Source of the DNA: Verrucomicrobiota bacterium
GTDB lineage: Bacteria > Verrucomicrobiota > Verrucomicrobiia > Opitutales > Opitutaceae
Reading direction: 5' to 3'
DNA length: 29,372 nt
Assembly (NCBI GenBank): GCA_023443455.1
Contig: JAEZUE010000003.1
Location: forward strand, 1-29,372
How positions within the stretch are numbered: position 1 is the stretch's first letter; every line of letters begins with the position of its first letter. The notes beneath the pieces are model-generated. The model ran no database searches and was not told the origin of the DNA. It saw nothing but the letters and a program-made list of their open reading frames with translations. Of the stretch, positions 15,019 through 22,870 are shown piece by piece. Both the position numbers and the translations under genes were made by a program.

Positions 15019-15909
15019 CTAGAACCGCCCGCGCAAGGCCAGAGAACAATGCAGCGGATTCCCCGCCTCGAGCTCCAGTCCGCGGTCGGCGTATTCGAAA
15101 CGTTGACTGATCGCCTTTCCGACCTCCGCGCGCAGGGCCAATCCGCCCCCCAGGTCGATGTCGGCCGCCAAGCCGCCACGCACGTCGCGATACTCCAGCC
15201 AGTCGCCGGCGAGCGTGCCTCCGGCACGTTGCGCCACCGGCCGGGGATCCTCGTCGACACGGAAATCGCCCCCGACGACCGTGACCACCGCACGCAGGGT
15301 CAACCGTTCGCCGGCCCGGAACGAAACCCCCGACTCCGGCCACGCGACCGCCAGTTCCCAGGCCGGGGCGAAGCGCCACCGCACCCCGGCGATCGGCAGC
15401 AGCTCGATCTCCGAGCGCGCGCCGTAGCGCAGGCCGAAGCTCCACGCCAGTTCGGGCGAGGCGGCATAGGTCGCAAGCGCCAACACCGGCGCATCGAACC
15501 CCCTGCCCGCTCCGCCGCCCTCGCCGGCCAGCCGCGGCGACACCGTCGCCAGCAACTGCCAACGCTCGTCGAAACGATGCCGCACGCCCAGCGGAAGCGA
15601 CCACGCCTCAAGCGTCTCCGGCAGCCACGCCTCCCCGGCGAGGTCGAGTTCGTGCCGTTGCCATTCGACTCCATACAGCAACGACGTGTCGTCGCCGAGG
15701 CGCGTGCTGCCGCGGCCGCCCAAGGTCCAGGCCGAGACCCCGACCTCGGCACCGGCGGCACCGCCGTCGAGGCCGGAACTCGCGGACCAGGAATGGCGGG
15801 CCGAAAACTCGACGCCGCCCCCGGTGCCGGGCTGGCCGGAAGCGGAGACGAGACCGACCAGGAGCAAGCCGGCGCCGAGCACCGACGAACGCAGAAGCGA
15901 TGTATTCAT
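15019..15909 (-). CDS. Predicted outer-membrane beta-barrel protein
   Basis: This 296-residue protein has an N-terminal signal peptide (MNTSLLRSSVLGAGLLLVGL, cleavage near ASG). The rest is made of alternating short strands rich in Gly, aromatic and charged residues and ends with the aromatic terminal strand PLHCSLALRGRF, as expected for an outer-membrane barrel. Strand pairs such as LLYGVEWQRHELDL and AWSFGLRYGARSEIELLPIAG repeat the pattern. It may belong to the DUF6268 group, but I am unsure. Its ATG overlaps the TspO stop (ATGA at 15906-15909), so translation of the two is probably coupled. No function can be assigned beyond a possible porin or scaffold role. Confidence 0.7.
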   Translation of the reverse strand: MNTSLLRSSVLGAGLLLVGLVSASGQPGTGGGVEFSARHSWSASSGLDGGAAGAEVGVSAWTLGGRGSTRLGDDTSLLYGVEWQRHELDLAGEAWLPETLEAWSLPLGVRHRFDERWQLLATVSPRLAGEGGGAGRGFDAPVLALATYAASPELAWSFGLRYGARSEIELLPIAGVRWRFAPAWELAVAWPESGVSFRAGERLTLRAVVTVVGGDFRVDEDPRPVAQRAGGTLAGDWLEYRDVRGGLAADIDLGGGLALRAEVGKAISQRFEYADRGLELEAGNPLHCSLALRGRF

Positions 15910-16412
15910 GGATTGAGATTCCAAAGGGTGAACGTGAGGAAGGTGGCGAAGGAGACCCAGGCGAGATACGGAGCAAGCAGCCAGGCGGCAACCCGGCTCG
16001 AGCGGGCGAAGGCGCCGATCGTCGCCAAGATCGCCACCCAGAGCAGCAGAATCTCGCCCAGGGCCAGATCGATGCGATGCAGGCCGAAGAAGAGCGGCGT
16101 CCACAGCGCGTTGAGCGCCAATTGCGCGCAGAACCACGACAGCGCCCGACGTTGCCCCCGCCAACCGCCGCGCCGCCAAACCAGCCACGCCGCCACTGCC
16201 ATCAGAATGTACAACGTGGTCCAGACAGGGCCGAAGACCCAGCCCGGCGGATTCCACGAGGGCTTGACCAGCGCCGCGTACCAGGAGTCCGGCCGAGCCC
16301 AGATCGAGCTCAGGGGAGCCAGGAAACAAAGCGCCAGCCAACCCGCCAGACCGGACAGAGGACGCTGGACGGCGCCGACGGAGGATGGCTGAGTGTGCTG
16401 CATCGCGGACAC
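15906..16412 (-). CDS. TspO/MBR family membrane protein
   Basis: This protein of 165-168 residues is a TspO (peripheral benzodiazepine receptor) homologue, a five-helix membrane protein that binds porphyrins and is linked to tetrapyrrole, light and oxidative-stress signalling. The family signature WYAALVKPSWNPPGWVFGP, then VWTTLYILMAVAAWLVW, is clear, as is ALNALWTPLFFGLHRIDLAL. The GTG at 16412 has GGGG about ten bases upstream on the minus strand; the ATG at 16403 is an alternative. The stop overlaps the start of the beta-barrel-like gene. In Rhodobacter TspO works at the outer membrane, so coupling to a putative outer-membrane barrel is interesting. Confidence 0.92.
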   Translation of the reverse strand: MSAMQHTQPSSVGAVQRPLSGLAGWLALCFLAPLSSIWARPDSWYAALVKPSWNPPGWVFGPVWTTLYILMAVAAWLVWRRGGWRGQRRALSWFCAQLALNALWTPLFFGLHRIDLALGEILLLWVAILATIGAFARSSRVAAWLLAPYLAWVSFATFLTFTLWNLNP

Positions 16413-16452
16413 CGTGAGCTACCCCGCATCTGTGGCAGCCTCGGCCCGTGGA

Positions 16453-16956
16453 TCAGGCGGCCTCTGCGGGCACCTTCCAGCCGTTGCGGATCGCCGAGCT
16501 CCGCACCGCCGCCGCCTGCCGCTGGAGCACCAGTTGCGCGACCACGGCATCGTCAAGATATCCGATCTCCGGCACCGAATCCGGAATCCGGTCGACCCCG
16601 TTGAGGAAATACAGCAGCGCGAACGCGATCTCCCGCGTCGCCCGACTGCGCTCGTGCCCATGGGCGCACGCATCCTCGAACACCGCGGCGAGCAATTCGA
16701 TCCGGCCGCCCAGGCGCTCCATCTCGCCCAGGCCGGCGATCTTCTGCCGCAACTGCGCGCTCCGGCCCCGCAGGGCCGCCACCGCCTCGTCGCCGACGAG
16801 CGACGCCCCGTTCTCGATGAAGGCACCCACGCCCGACAGGCCGGCCCCGGCCCCGCCGGCGAAGTGCAGCAGCAGCGACCCGGGAATCGGCGTGGCGGCG
16901 GACCCGGAAGGAAATTCGAGCAGGGCGGATGAGGAAGAGGATCGGGAGTGGTTCAT
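16453..16956 (-). CDS. DUF1232 (YkvA)-like protein
   Basis: This 167-residue protein ends in a DUF1232-like segment: ALLYFLNGVDRIPDSVPEIG and YLDDAVVAQLVL (about residues 113-145), matching the usual pattern of an amphipathic helix, D-IPD-P, GYLDD and a hydrophobic helix. The family is of unknown function and often membrane-associated. The N-terminal 100 residues are helical with no recognised domain, and the first 25 are Ser-rich. The ATG at 16956 starts the frame; longer upstream extensions run into the HPF terminator region. It is followed by TspO 40 bases downstream on the same strand. Confidence 0.65.
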   Translation of the reverse strand: MNHSRSSSSSALLEFPSGSAATPIPGSLLLHFAGGAGAGLSGVGAFIENGASLVGDEAVAALRGRSAQLRQKIAGLGEMERLGGRIELLAAVFEDACAHGHERSRATREIAFALLYFLNGVDRIPDSVPEIGYLDDAVVAQLVLQRQAAAVRSSAIRNGWKVPAEAA

Positions 16957-17100
16957 GGGCCGACGATACTCGAATCCGCGTTGTTCGACCATTACGCAGT
17001 CTCGAACGAACACTTCGATATTTCCTAATCGCCGACCGGCGCCCGCGCCATCCGCCCGGCCCGCCGCCCGCGGAGGACGCCGCGTCGGACATAAGTATCC

Positions 17101-17134
17101 AAATACAAAGCCCCCGGCGGATTCCGCCGGGGGC
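17101..17134 (-). terminator. Rho-independent terminator of the HPF-like gene
   Basis: On the minus strand a perfect 11-bp stem (GCCCCCGGCGG at 17110-17120 against 17124-17134, loop of three) is followed by TTTGTATTT (17109-17101). It lies 31 bases beyond the HPF-like stop. Confidence 0.8.
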
Positions 17135-17165
17135 CGGGGGCCGCAGCCCGCTGCCGGAGGCGGGG

Positions 17166-17516
17166 CTAGTTGCGGCCCGCCGCCGAACGGACACCGCCCG
17201 CCCGCAACCGGGGAACGCCCAGCAGCTTCCGCAACCGGCGGGCCACACGGTGCACCGCACCGTCGCGCAACCGGGCGAACGCCTTGGCCAGCGCGGTCTG
17301 CGGCGTGTGGTCGACCGCCTCGACCCGCAGGTCCGGCCCCGGGATCACGAGGTGCGCCGACACACGGTACGCCGGACTCGCCTCCGGCACCCGCTCGATC
17401 AGCACCCTGGCCTCCTCGATCCGGACCAGCGGGAGCAGTTCGCGCAGGCCCGCCTCGACCTCGCGGTCGCAACGGACGGAAGGATGCAGATTCGTATGTA
17501 TCAATTGGATCTTCAT
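17166..17516 (-). CDS. HPF/RaiA-like ribosome-associated protein
   Basis: This 116-residue protein begins MKIQLIHTNL, shows a beta-alpha-beta-beta-beta-alpha layout, and ends in a basic helix (RDGAVHRVARRLRKLLG). This fits the ribosome hibernation promoting factor/RaiA fold, whose members bind 70S or 100S ribosomes in stationary phase or stress. IEEARVLIERVPEASPAYRV matches the strand pair normally carrying ITRVEV, and LRVEAVDHTPQTALAKAFARL matches the final helix. It is a divergent member, so YfiA-like function is probable but not certain. The gene is divergent from the LysR-type regulator at 17642, sharing a 125-base intergenic region, and has its own terminator downstream. Confidence 0.7.
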   Translation of the reverse strand: MKIQLIHTNLHPSVRCDREVEAGLRELLPLVRIEEARVLIERVPEASPAYRVSAHLVIPGPDLRVEAVDHTPQTALAKAFARLRDGAVHRVARRLRKLLGVPRLRAGGVRSAAGRN

Positions 17517-17528
17517 GGGATCTGATGA

Positions 17529-17563
17529 TTGGTGTTTTCGATGGGGGTGATGACCGACACCAA
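17529..17563. promoter_or_regulatory. Dyad in the HPF/LysR divergent promoter region
   Basis: TTGGTGT (17529-17535) and ACACCAA (17557-17563) are perfect inverted copies 21 bases apart, in the shared intergenic region. A LysR-type autoregulatory site is plausible, but spacing and sequence do not match a consensus I know. Confidence 0.3.
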
Positions 17564-17641
17564 CTCATACCGCAGTTTCGCCGTTTCGTTTCATACTCCT
17601 TTCCTTGCATTCGTTTAGCTTCTCCCTAAGCGGATCATCGC

Positions 17642-18538
17642 ATGGAATGGCTGAACTACCACCACCTCCGCTACTTCTGGACCGTCGCCAAGGAGGGTGG
17701 GCTGCAGCAGGCGGCCGAGAAACTCCACGTCTCCCCGCCCTCGATCTCCGCCCAGGTCCGGGAACTGGAGGAGGCGCTCGACGTGAAACTCTTCCGCCGC
17801 GTCGGCCGACGCAACGTCCTCACCGATGCAGGACAGATCGCGCTCCGCCACGCCGACGAAATCTTCGGGCTCGGCAACGACCTGGTCAGCTCGCTACGGC
17901 AGCGCCCGACCGAGCGGGCGATGAAGCTCCACGTCGGCGTGGCCGACTCGCTGCCGAAACTCGTCACCTACCAGATCCTACGCCCCGCGTTGACGATGCC
18001 GGGCGTCCACCTGATCTGCCGCGAGGGCAAGATCGACGAACTGCTCGCCCAACTCGGCTCCCACCGGCTCGACATCGTGCTCGCCGACGAGCCGGCCTCG
18101 AGCAGCGTGAAGTTCCGCGCCTTCAACCACCGCCTGGGCGACTCCTCCGTCGCGTTCTGCGCCACCCCGGCATTGGCCAAACAGCTCCGACGTGGCTTCC
18201 CAAAATCGCTCGACGACGCCCCCGCGCTGCTCCCGGTCGAACAGACCCCGTTGCGGCGCGCCCTGGAAAACTGGTTCCGCGCGCGCAAGGTGGCCCCGCG
18301 TGTCGTCGGCGAATTCGAGGATCTCGCACTCATGAAGGTCATGGCCGCGGAGCAACAGGGGTTCGTGCCCGTACCAAGCGTCGTGCTCGAGGAATCGGCC
18401 CAGCGCTACGGTCTCGCCAAGATCGGCGCCGCCGAGAATTGCCGCTGCGAGTTCTTCGCCATCACCGCCGAACGCAAGATCACCCACCCGGTCGTCTCGC
18501 TCCTGACCGACCGCGCACGCGAGTTGATCTTCGGGTGA
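17642..18538 (+). CDS. nhaR: LysR-family regulator, NhaR-like
   Basis: This 298-residue transcription factor has the N-terminal winged helix typical of NhaR: MEWLNYHHLRYFWTVAKEGG, then QQAAEKLHVSPPSISAQVRELEEALDVKLFRR (about residues 21-52). The C-terminal part from about residue 95 is a LysR co-inducer domain. NhaR activates the NhaA sodium/proton antiporter and osmotic genes in E. coli, responding to sodium. No nhaA gene is present, though a Na/Ca exchanger gene lies 2.6 kb away on the other strand. The gene is divergent from the HPF-like gene, whose homologues respond to stress, and LysR proteins often control the divergent neighbour. A GC hairpin just after the stop lacks a T-tract. Confidence 0.88.
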   Translation: MEWLNYHHLRYFWTVAKEGGLQQAAEKLHVSPPSISAQVRELEEALDVKLFRRVGRRNVLTDAGQIALRHADEIFGLGNDLVSSLRQRPTERAMKLHVGVADSLPKLVTYQILRPALTMPGVHLICREGKIDELLAQLGSHRLDIVLADEPASSSVKFRAFNHRLGDSSVAFCATPALAKQLRRGFPKSLDDAPALLPVEQTPLRRALENWFRARKVAPRVVGEFEDLALMKVMAAEQQGFVPVPSVVLEESAQRYGLAKIGAAENCRCEFFAITAERKITHPVVSLLTDRARELIFG

Positions 18539-18751
18539 ACGACGACCGCGGCCCGGGGTAACGGGCCCCCGGCGGGGTGCGGCCGGGCGACCAGCGCCTC
18601 CGCCTCCCGCGCCCGGCCACGCCGCCCCCGATCGCCGCGAACGCCGCCGCCACGTTGAAACAGAAAAGGCGACGATTACGGTGTCCTGCCCCGCTCTGCA
18701 CGCCCGCCGCACTCCCTCCCCGCCGAGCCCCCCAGGAAACCCCGTCGCACC

Positions 18752-19366
18752 ATGAGCACACCAAACACCACGATCTCGCTGGGGTTCGCCGATGAACGCT
18801 TCCCGGCCGGAGTCCACATCTGCCAGGTCTTCTCGGACGACCCCGAGCGCGAAGACGCACTCCTACGCTTCCTGCAAAGCGGCCTCGAGGCCGGCGAGCG
18901 CACCACCTGTTTTTCCGACCGCGAAGATCCCGCCTCGATCGCCGCCCACCTCGGCCGGCACGGGTTGTCCTACGAAGCGAGCACCGCCACCGGCAGTCTC
19001 ACCGTCGCGGCGACCAGCGACGTCTACTTCCACGACGACCGCTTCGATCCCGACCGCATGCTCGACCTCATCGCCCGCTACCACGACGACTCCGCCGCGC
19101 GGGGCTATCCCGCCGCACGAGTGATCGGCGAGATGGCACCTGCCGTCCAGCACATGCCGGGCGGTTCGCGACTTTTGGAATATGAATCCAAGATCACCGT
19201 ACTGCTGCGGACCCACCCTGTAACCTGTGTTTGCCAGTACGATGCCAGCCGCTTCGACGGCGCGACGATCATGGACGTCCTCAAAGTTCACCCGCTCATG
19301 GTGATTCGCGGAGCCGTCGTGCGAAATCCGTTCTTCATCCCCCCGGAGGAGTTCCTCACCCGATGA
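18752..19366 (+). CDS. MEDS-domain sensory protein
   Basis: This 204-residue protein matches the MEDS domain (methanogen/methylotroph DcmR sensory), a KaiC/RecA-like fold without a full nucleotide site, thought to sense small ligands. GVHICQVFSDDPEREDALLRF is the typical start, FLQSGLEAGERTTCFS and DPDRMLDLIARYHDDSAARG follow, then EYESKITVLLRTHPVTCVCQYDASRF. The C-terminal FDGATIMDVLKVHPLMVIRG is characteristic. The ATG at 18752 has AGGA thirteen bases upstream. Its stop overlaps the hybrid-kinase start (ATGA, 19363-19366), so the two are produced together. MEDS is often an N-terminal domain of histidine kinases; here it is a separate subunit, which suggests it passes its signal to the kinase. 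Confidence 0.85.
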   Translation: MSTPNTTISLGFADERFPAGVHICQVFSDDPEREDALLRFLQSGLEAGERTTCFSDREDPASIAAHLGRHGLSYEASTATGSLTVAATSDVYFHDDRFDPDRMLDLIARYHDDSAARGYPAARVIGEMAPAVQHMPGGSRLLEYESKITVLLRTHPVTCVCQYDASRFDGATIMDVLKVHPLMVIRGAVVRNPFFIPPEEFLTR

Positions 19367-21381
19367 ACCCCGGCCCCGGCTACCCCGCGGCGCAGCACAC
19401 GGCGGAGCCCCTGCGGGCCAAGGTGCTCGCCCAGTTGCTGCTGATGCAGAATGTGCTCTGCAACCTGCCCGACGAGCGCACCATCATGAGCTTCGTCTGC
19501 CGCGGCCTGGCCGACATCCCCGGCCTCGACGAGGCGCGCCTCGCGGAATCCGGCACACTGGAAACCGCCACTTGGCTGCGGCACCCGATCCCCCTCGGCG
19601 GAGGGCCACACGTCGACCTGCGCCTCAACATCTCGGACCCGGCGGCGTTCGCCCCGTACGAACCCTACCTGCGCAACTTCCTCTCGATGGTCGCCATCAT
19701 CCTCGACGGGCGCCGCCAGCAGCGCGTGATCGCGGAGCACAGCTCCCAGCTCGAGCAACGCGTCGCGCTGCGCACCCACCAGTTGACCGACGAGATCGGC
19801 GAGCGCCTCAAGATCGAGGACGACCTCCAGCGCAACCGCAACATGCTCGCCCACACCCTCGACGCGATCCCCCAGGCCGTGTTCTGGAAAAACCGTGACG
19901 GCGTCTACCTCGGCTGCAATGCGGTCTTCGCCCGCGCCGCCGGGCTCGACTCGCCGGAGGAGATCGTCGGCAAGACCGACCTCGACCTGCCCTGGCCACG
20001 CGGCGAGGCCGAAGCCTACCGGTCCGACGACCGCGCCGTCATCGATGCCGGCCAGTCCAAGCGCCACATCATCGAACCGCTGCAGCAGGCCGACGGCTCC
20101 CGCCTCTGGATCGACACCTCGAAAGTGCCGCTACGCGACAAGTCCGGCGAGATCTACGGCGTGCTCGGCGTCTTCGACGACATCACCGAACGCCGGCTCG
20201 CCGAAGAGGAAAAGGCCCGCATGCAGGCCCAGCTCACCCAGGCGCAGAAGATGGAGTCGGTCGGCCGGCTGGCCGGAGGCGTGGCCCACGACTTCAACAA
20301 CATGCTGCAAGCGATCATCGGATACACCGGCCTCGCGCTCGAACAGGCCAGCGGCAACCCCGACGTCACCGAACCGCTCGACGAGGTGCTCAAGGCCGCC
20401 CGCCGCTCCACCGAGCTCACCCACCAGTTGCTGGCGTTCGCGCGCAAACAGACGATCCAGCCCCGGGTGCTCGACCTCAACGAAACCGTTTCGAGCATGC
20501 TCAAGATGCTGCACCGGCTCATCGGCGAAAACATCCGCATCGACTGGCAACCCGCCGCCCACCTCTGGCCCGTCCGGATCGACCCCGTGCAAATCGACCA
20601 GCTCCTCGCCAACCTCACCGTCAACGCCCGCGACGCCATCGGCGGCACCGGCACCATCACCATCGCCACCGGCAACCGCACCGTCGGCCCGGGCTCCGAG
20701 CCCGGACTCGCCCCCGGCGACTACGCCACTCTCTCCATCCGCGACACCGGAGCCGGCATGGACGCCGAGACGCTGACCCACCTCTTCGAACCATTTTTCA
20801 CGACCAAGGCGCTCGGCCACGGCACCGGCCTCGGCCTGGCGACCGTTTACGGCATCGTGAAACAGAACCTGGGCCACATCGCCGTGCAAAGCACCCCGGG
20901 GCACGGCACCCGCTTCACCATCAGCCTTCCCCGGCACGACGCCCCCGCGCCCGCCGCGCCGAAGCGGAGCGACACCGCCGTGCCCGGCGGCGCGGAAACC
21001 GTGCTCGTGGTCGAAGACGAGGAGACGATCCTCCAGCTGGCCTGCCGCATCCTCGGCCAACACGGCTACAAAATCCTGGCCGCCCACAGCCCCGACGAGG
21101 CGCTGCACTTGGCCACCGCGCACCACGGGCCCATCGACCTGATGGTCACCGACGTGGTCATGCCGGGACTCAACGGCAAGGAGCTGTTCTCCCGCCTCGC
21201 CACCACGCACCCCGGGCTGCGCTGCCTATTCATCTCCGGCTACACCGCCGATGTCATCGCCCACCAAGGCGTGGTGGAGGACGGGCTCCGCTTTCTCGGC
21301 AAACCCTTCACGGCGGCCGAACTCGCACGCAAAGTACGCCGCATCCTCGACGAACGGGCCCCGCCGCGGAGCGCGGCTTGA
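19363..21381 (+). CDS. Hybrid PAS sensor histidine kinase with receiver
   Basis: This 672-residue cytoplasmic-looking kinase (no membrane helix is seen) has a first section of about 125 residues without an assigned domain, then a coiled coil (about 125-160, EQRVALRTHQLTDEIGERL) and a PAS domain (about 162-290, AHTLDAIPQAVFWKNRDG to GVFDDITERRLAEEE). The HisKA domain has the phosphoacceptor His309 in GGVAHDFNNML, the HATPase domain has NARDAIGG, DTGAGMD and GHGTGLGL, and the C-terminal receiver (about 545-665) has Asp597 in MVTDVVMPG. All key residues are present. It is translationally coupled to the MEDS protein, its likely sensor. A separate response regulator or effector is not adjacent; the CheY-like protein at 13055 is 6 kb away on the other strand. 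Confidence 0.9.
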   Translation: MNPGPGYPAAQHTAEPLRAKVLAQLLLMQNVLCNLPDERTIMSFVCRGLADIPGLDEARLAESGTLETATWLRHPIPLGGGPHVDLRLNISDPAAFAPYEPYLRNFLSMVAIILDGRRQQRVIAEHSSQLEQRVALRTHQLTDEIGERLKIEDDLQRNRNMLAHTLDAIPQAVFWKNRDGVYLGCNAVFARAAGLDSPEEIVGKTDLDLPWPRGEAEAYRSDDRAVIDAGQSKRHIIEPLQQADGSRLWIDTSKVPLRDKSGEIYGVLGVFDDITERRLAEEEKARMQAQLTQAQKMESVGRLAGGVAHDFNNMLQAIIGYTGLALEQASGNPDVTEPLDEVLKAARRSTELTHQLLAFARKQTIQPRVLDLNETVSSMLKMLHRLIGENIRIDWQPAAHLWPVRIDPVQIDQLLANLTVNARDAIGGTGTITIATGNRTVGPGSEPGLAPGDYATLSIRDTGAGMDAETLTHLFEPFFTTKALGHGTGLGLATVYGIVKQNLGHIAVQSTPGHGTRFTISLPRHDAPAPAAPKRSDTAVPGGAETVLVVEDEETILQLACRILGQHGYKILAAHSPDEALHLATAHHGPIDLMVTDVVMPGLNGKELFSRLATTHPGLRCLFISGYTADVIAHQGVVEDGLRFLGKPFTAAELARKVRRILDERAPPRSAA

Positions 21382-21536
21382 ACCCGGCCCCGGAATTTTT
21401 CTGGTCACACCGGCGGCTCGGCCTTAAGCCACACCGCTCTCCACCAGTGAACCGGCCCGCGTTTGTCATTGCCAACTCATCACCTTTCGCCGCCACCGCG
21501 GCGCGGTTGGCGTGCGCGGGCGGCCTTTGATTCGCA

Positions 21537-22418
21537 ATGGACATTGCTGAGATCACGGCGAAAGCCCGGGTGCTCCTCGAGGCCCTTCCCTACATCCAAG
21601 ACTTCCGCGGCTCGACCTTCGTCGTCAAATACGGCGGGAGCTTCATGGACGACCCCAGCCCCGAGGTGCGCAACCGCGTGGCCTACGACATCGCGTTCCT
21701 CGCGGCCGTCGGCATCCACGTCGTCGTCGTCCATGGCGGCGGCAAGGCCATCACCAAGGCCATGGCCGAATCGGGCCTGAAGGCCAATTTCATCAACGGC
21801 ATGCGCGTGACCGACGAGGCCACGATCCAGATCGTCAAGAAGACCCTCGACGAGGTCGTGAACAAGGACGTCTGCAACGCCATCACCCTCGCCCGCGGCA
21901 AACCGTCGGGCCTGCCCGGCGACAGCGTGCTGCTCTGCGAGAAGCTCACGGTCGACGACGACGGCAACACCGTCGACCTCGGCTACGTGGGCGATGTCAC
22001 GGAGGTTCGCGTGAAGGTCATCAAGAAGGAGATCGCCGAAGGGCTCATCCCCGTGATCTCGCCGGTTGCCGAGGACGAGGACGGTCACCCGTACAACATC
22101 AACGCCGACGTCGCCGCCGGCCGCGTCGCCGCCGCCCTCAACGCCCGCCGCCTCGTCTACATGAGCGACGTGCCCGGCCTGCTCTCCGATCCCTCCAATC
22201 TCGACACCCTGATCTCCACCCTGAAGGTCAGCCAAGTCGAAGGGCTCAAGAAGACCGGCGTCATCGACAAGGGCATGCGCCCGAAGGTCGCCAGCGCCGT
22301 GCGCGCGCTCAACGAAGGCGTGCAACGCGTGCACTTCATCGACGGCCGCCTTCCGCACAGCCTCCTGCTCGAGATCTTCACCGACAAGGGCATCGGCACC
22401 GAGATCGTGCACGGATGA
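21537..22418 (+). CDS. argB: Acetylglutamate kinase
   Basis: This 293-residue enzyme phosphorylates N-acetylglutamate with ATP, the second step of arginine biosynthesis. FVVKYGGSFMDD near residue 30 is the phosphate-binding strand, VVVVHGGGKAI binds acetylglutamate, NADVAAGRVAAALNARRLVY is the nucleotide and catalytic region, and KGMRPKVASAVRAL is typical. The length and the extended N-terminal helix (MDIAEITAKARVLLEALPYI) fit the hexameric, arginine-inhibited type. The ATG at 21537 has no Shine-Dalgarno sequence just upstream. The gene is followed by two tandem hairpins starting one base after the stop, and argD lies 452 bases downstream, so the two genes are near each other but interrupted by repeats. 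Confidence 0.95.
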   Translation: MDIAEITAKARVLLEALPYIQDFRGSTFVVKYGGSFMDDPSPEVRNRVAYDIAFLAAVGIHVVVVHGGGKAITKAMAESGLKANFINGMRVTDEATIQIVKKTLDEVVNKDVCNAITLARGKPSGLPGDSVLLCEKLTVDDDGNTVDLGYVGDVTEVRVKVIKKEIAEGLIPVISPVAEDEDGHPYNINADVAAGRVAAALNARRLVYMSDVPGLLSDPSNLDTLISTLKVSQVEGLKKTGVIDKGMRPKVASAVRALNEGVQRVHFIDGRLPHSLLLEIFTDKGIGTEIVHG

Positions 22419-22470
22419 GGAACGCGCCTGCGGCGCGTTCCTGAGGCCGCGACTCCGAGCAGTCGCGGCC
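22419..22470. repeat. Tandem GC hairpins immediately after argB
   Basis: Two perfect 10-bp stems: GGAACGCGCC-TGC-GGCGCGTTCC (22419-22441, arms of ten) and GGCCGCGACT (22445-22454) with AGTCGCGGCC (22461-22470). No T-tract follows, so this is more likely a dispersed REP-type element than an intrinsic terminator, although it could slow polymerase or protect the argB mRNA 3' end. Confidence 0.7.
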
Positions 22471-22870
22471 GGTCGGAAAGGCCCGGAAACTCTCCCAGGC
22501 GGCGCCGGATTGCATTCCGCGCCGCCTGCGCCGTTTAGCGACCTTGTCACCGTGTCCCGTTTCCTGATCCTCAGTCTCCTGCTTCCGTTCTTTATGTTTC
22601 CTGCCAGTTCCAGCCACGCCGTCTCGGCAGAACTGAATTGTTGACCGCAAAGAACGCAGAGATCGCACAGACTTGGTCCACTTCCGATCTCTGAGCTCTT
22701 TGCGTTCTTTGCGGTCAAGCTCCTTCTGTCGTCCGTCTTCCGCTCTCCGTGTCCTCCTCCCCCTCTGCGCCCTCTGTGACCTGTCCGTCCGTTCCGTTTC
22801 CTGATTCCCACAGTCGCCTCTCCGCACTCCGTCGTTCGCCCATTCCGCAATCCGCATTCCGAAATCCGCA
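22471..22870. repeat. Repeat mosaic between argB and argD
   Basis: No gene is seen. It contains a long palindrome with 18-bp perfect arms at 22641-22658 and 22701-22718 (TTGACCGCAAAGAACGCA and its complement). This is flanked by pyrimidine-rich degenerate tandem tracts (22540-22620; 22720-22868) such as CATTCCGCAATCCGCATTCC just before argD. Read on the other strand these give CACAGAGGGCGCAGAGGGG-type sequence that I know as dispersed noncoding repeats in Verrucomicrobia and relatives. Confidence 0.75.

Noticed and set aside
13588..16392. Very long open frame (934 codons) on the plus strand
   Set aside because: It is antisense to the CheX, exchanger, barrel and TspO genes and is His/Arg/Gln-rich without domains; a GC-bias shadow.
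18550..18567. Hairpin GGCCCG-GGGTAA-CGGGCC after the LysR gene as terminator
   Set aside because: The stem is only six pairs, there is no T-tract, and the surrounding DNA is so GC-rich that such stems are expected.
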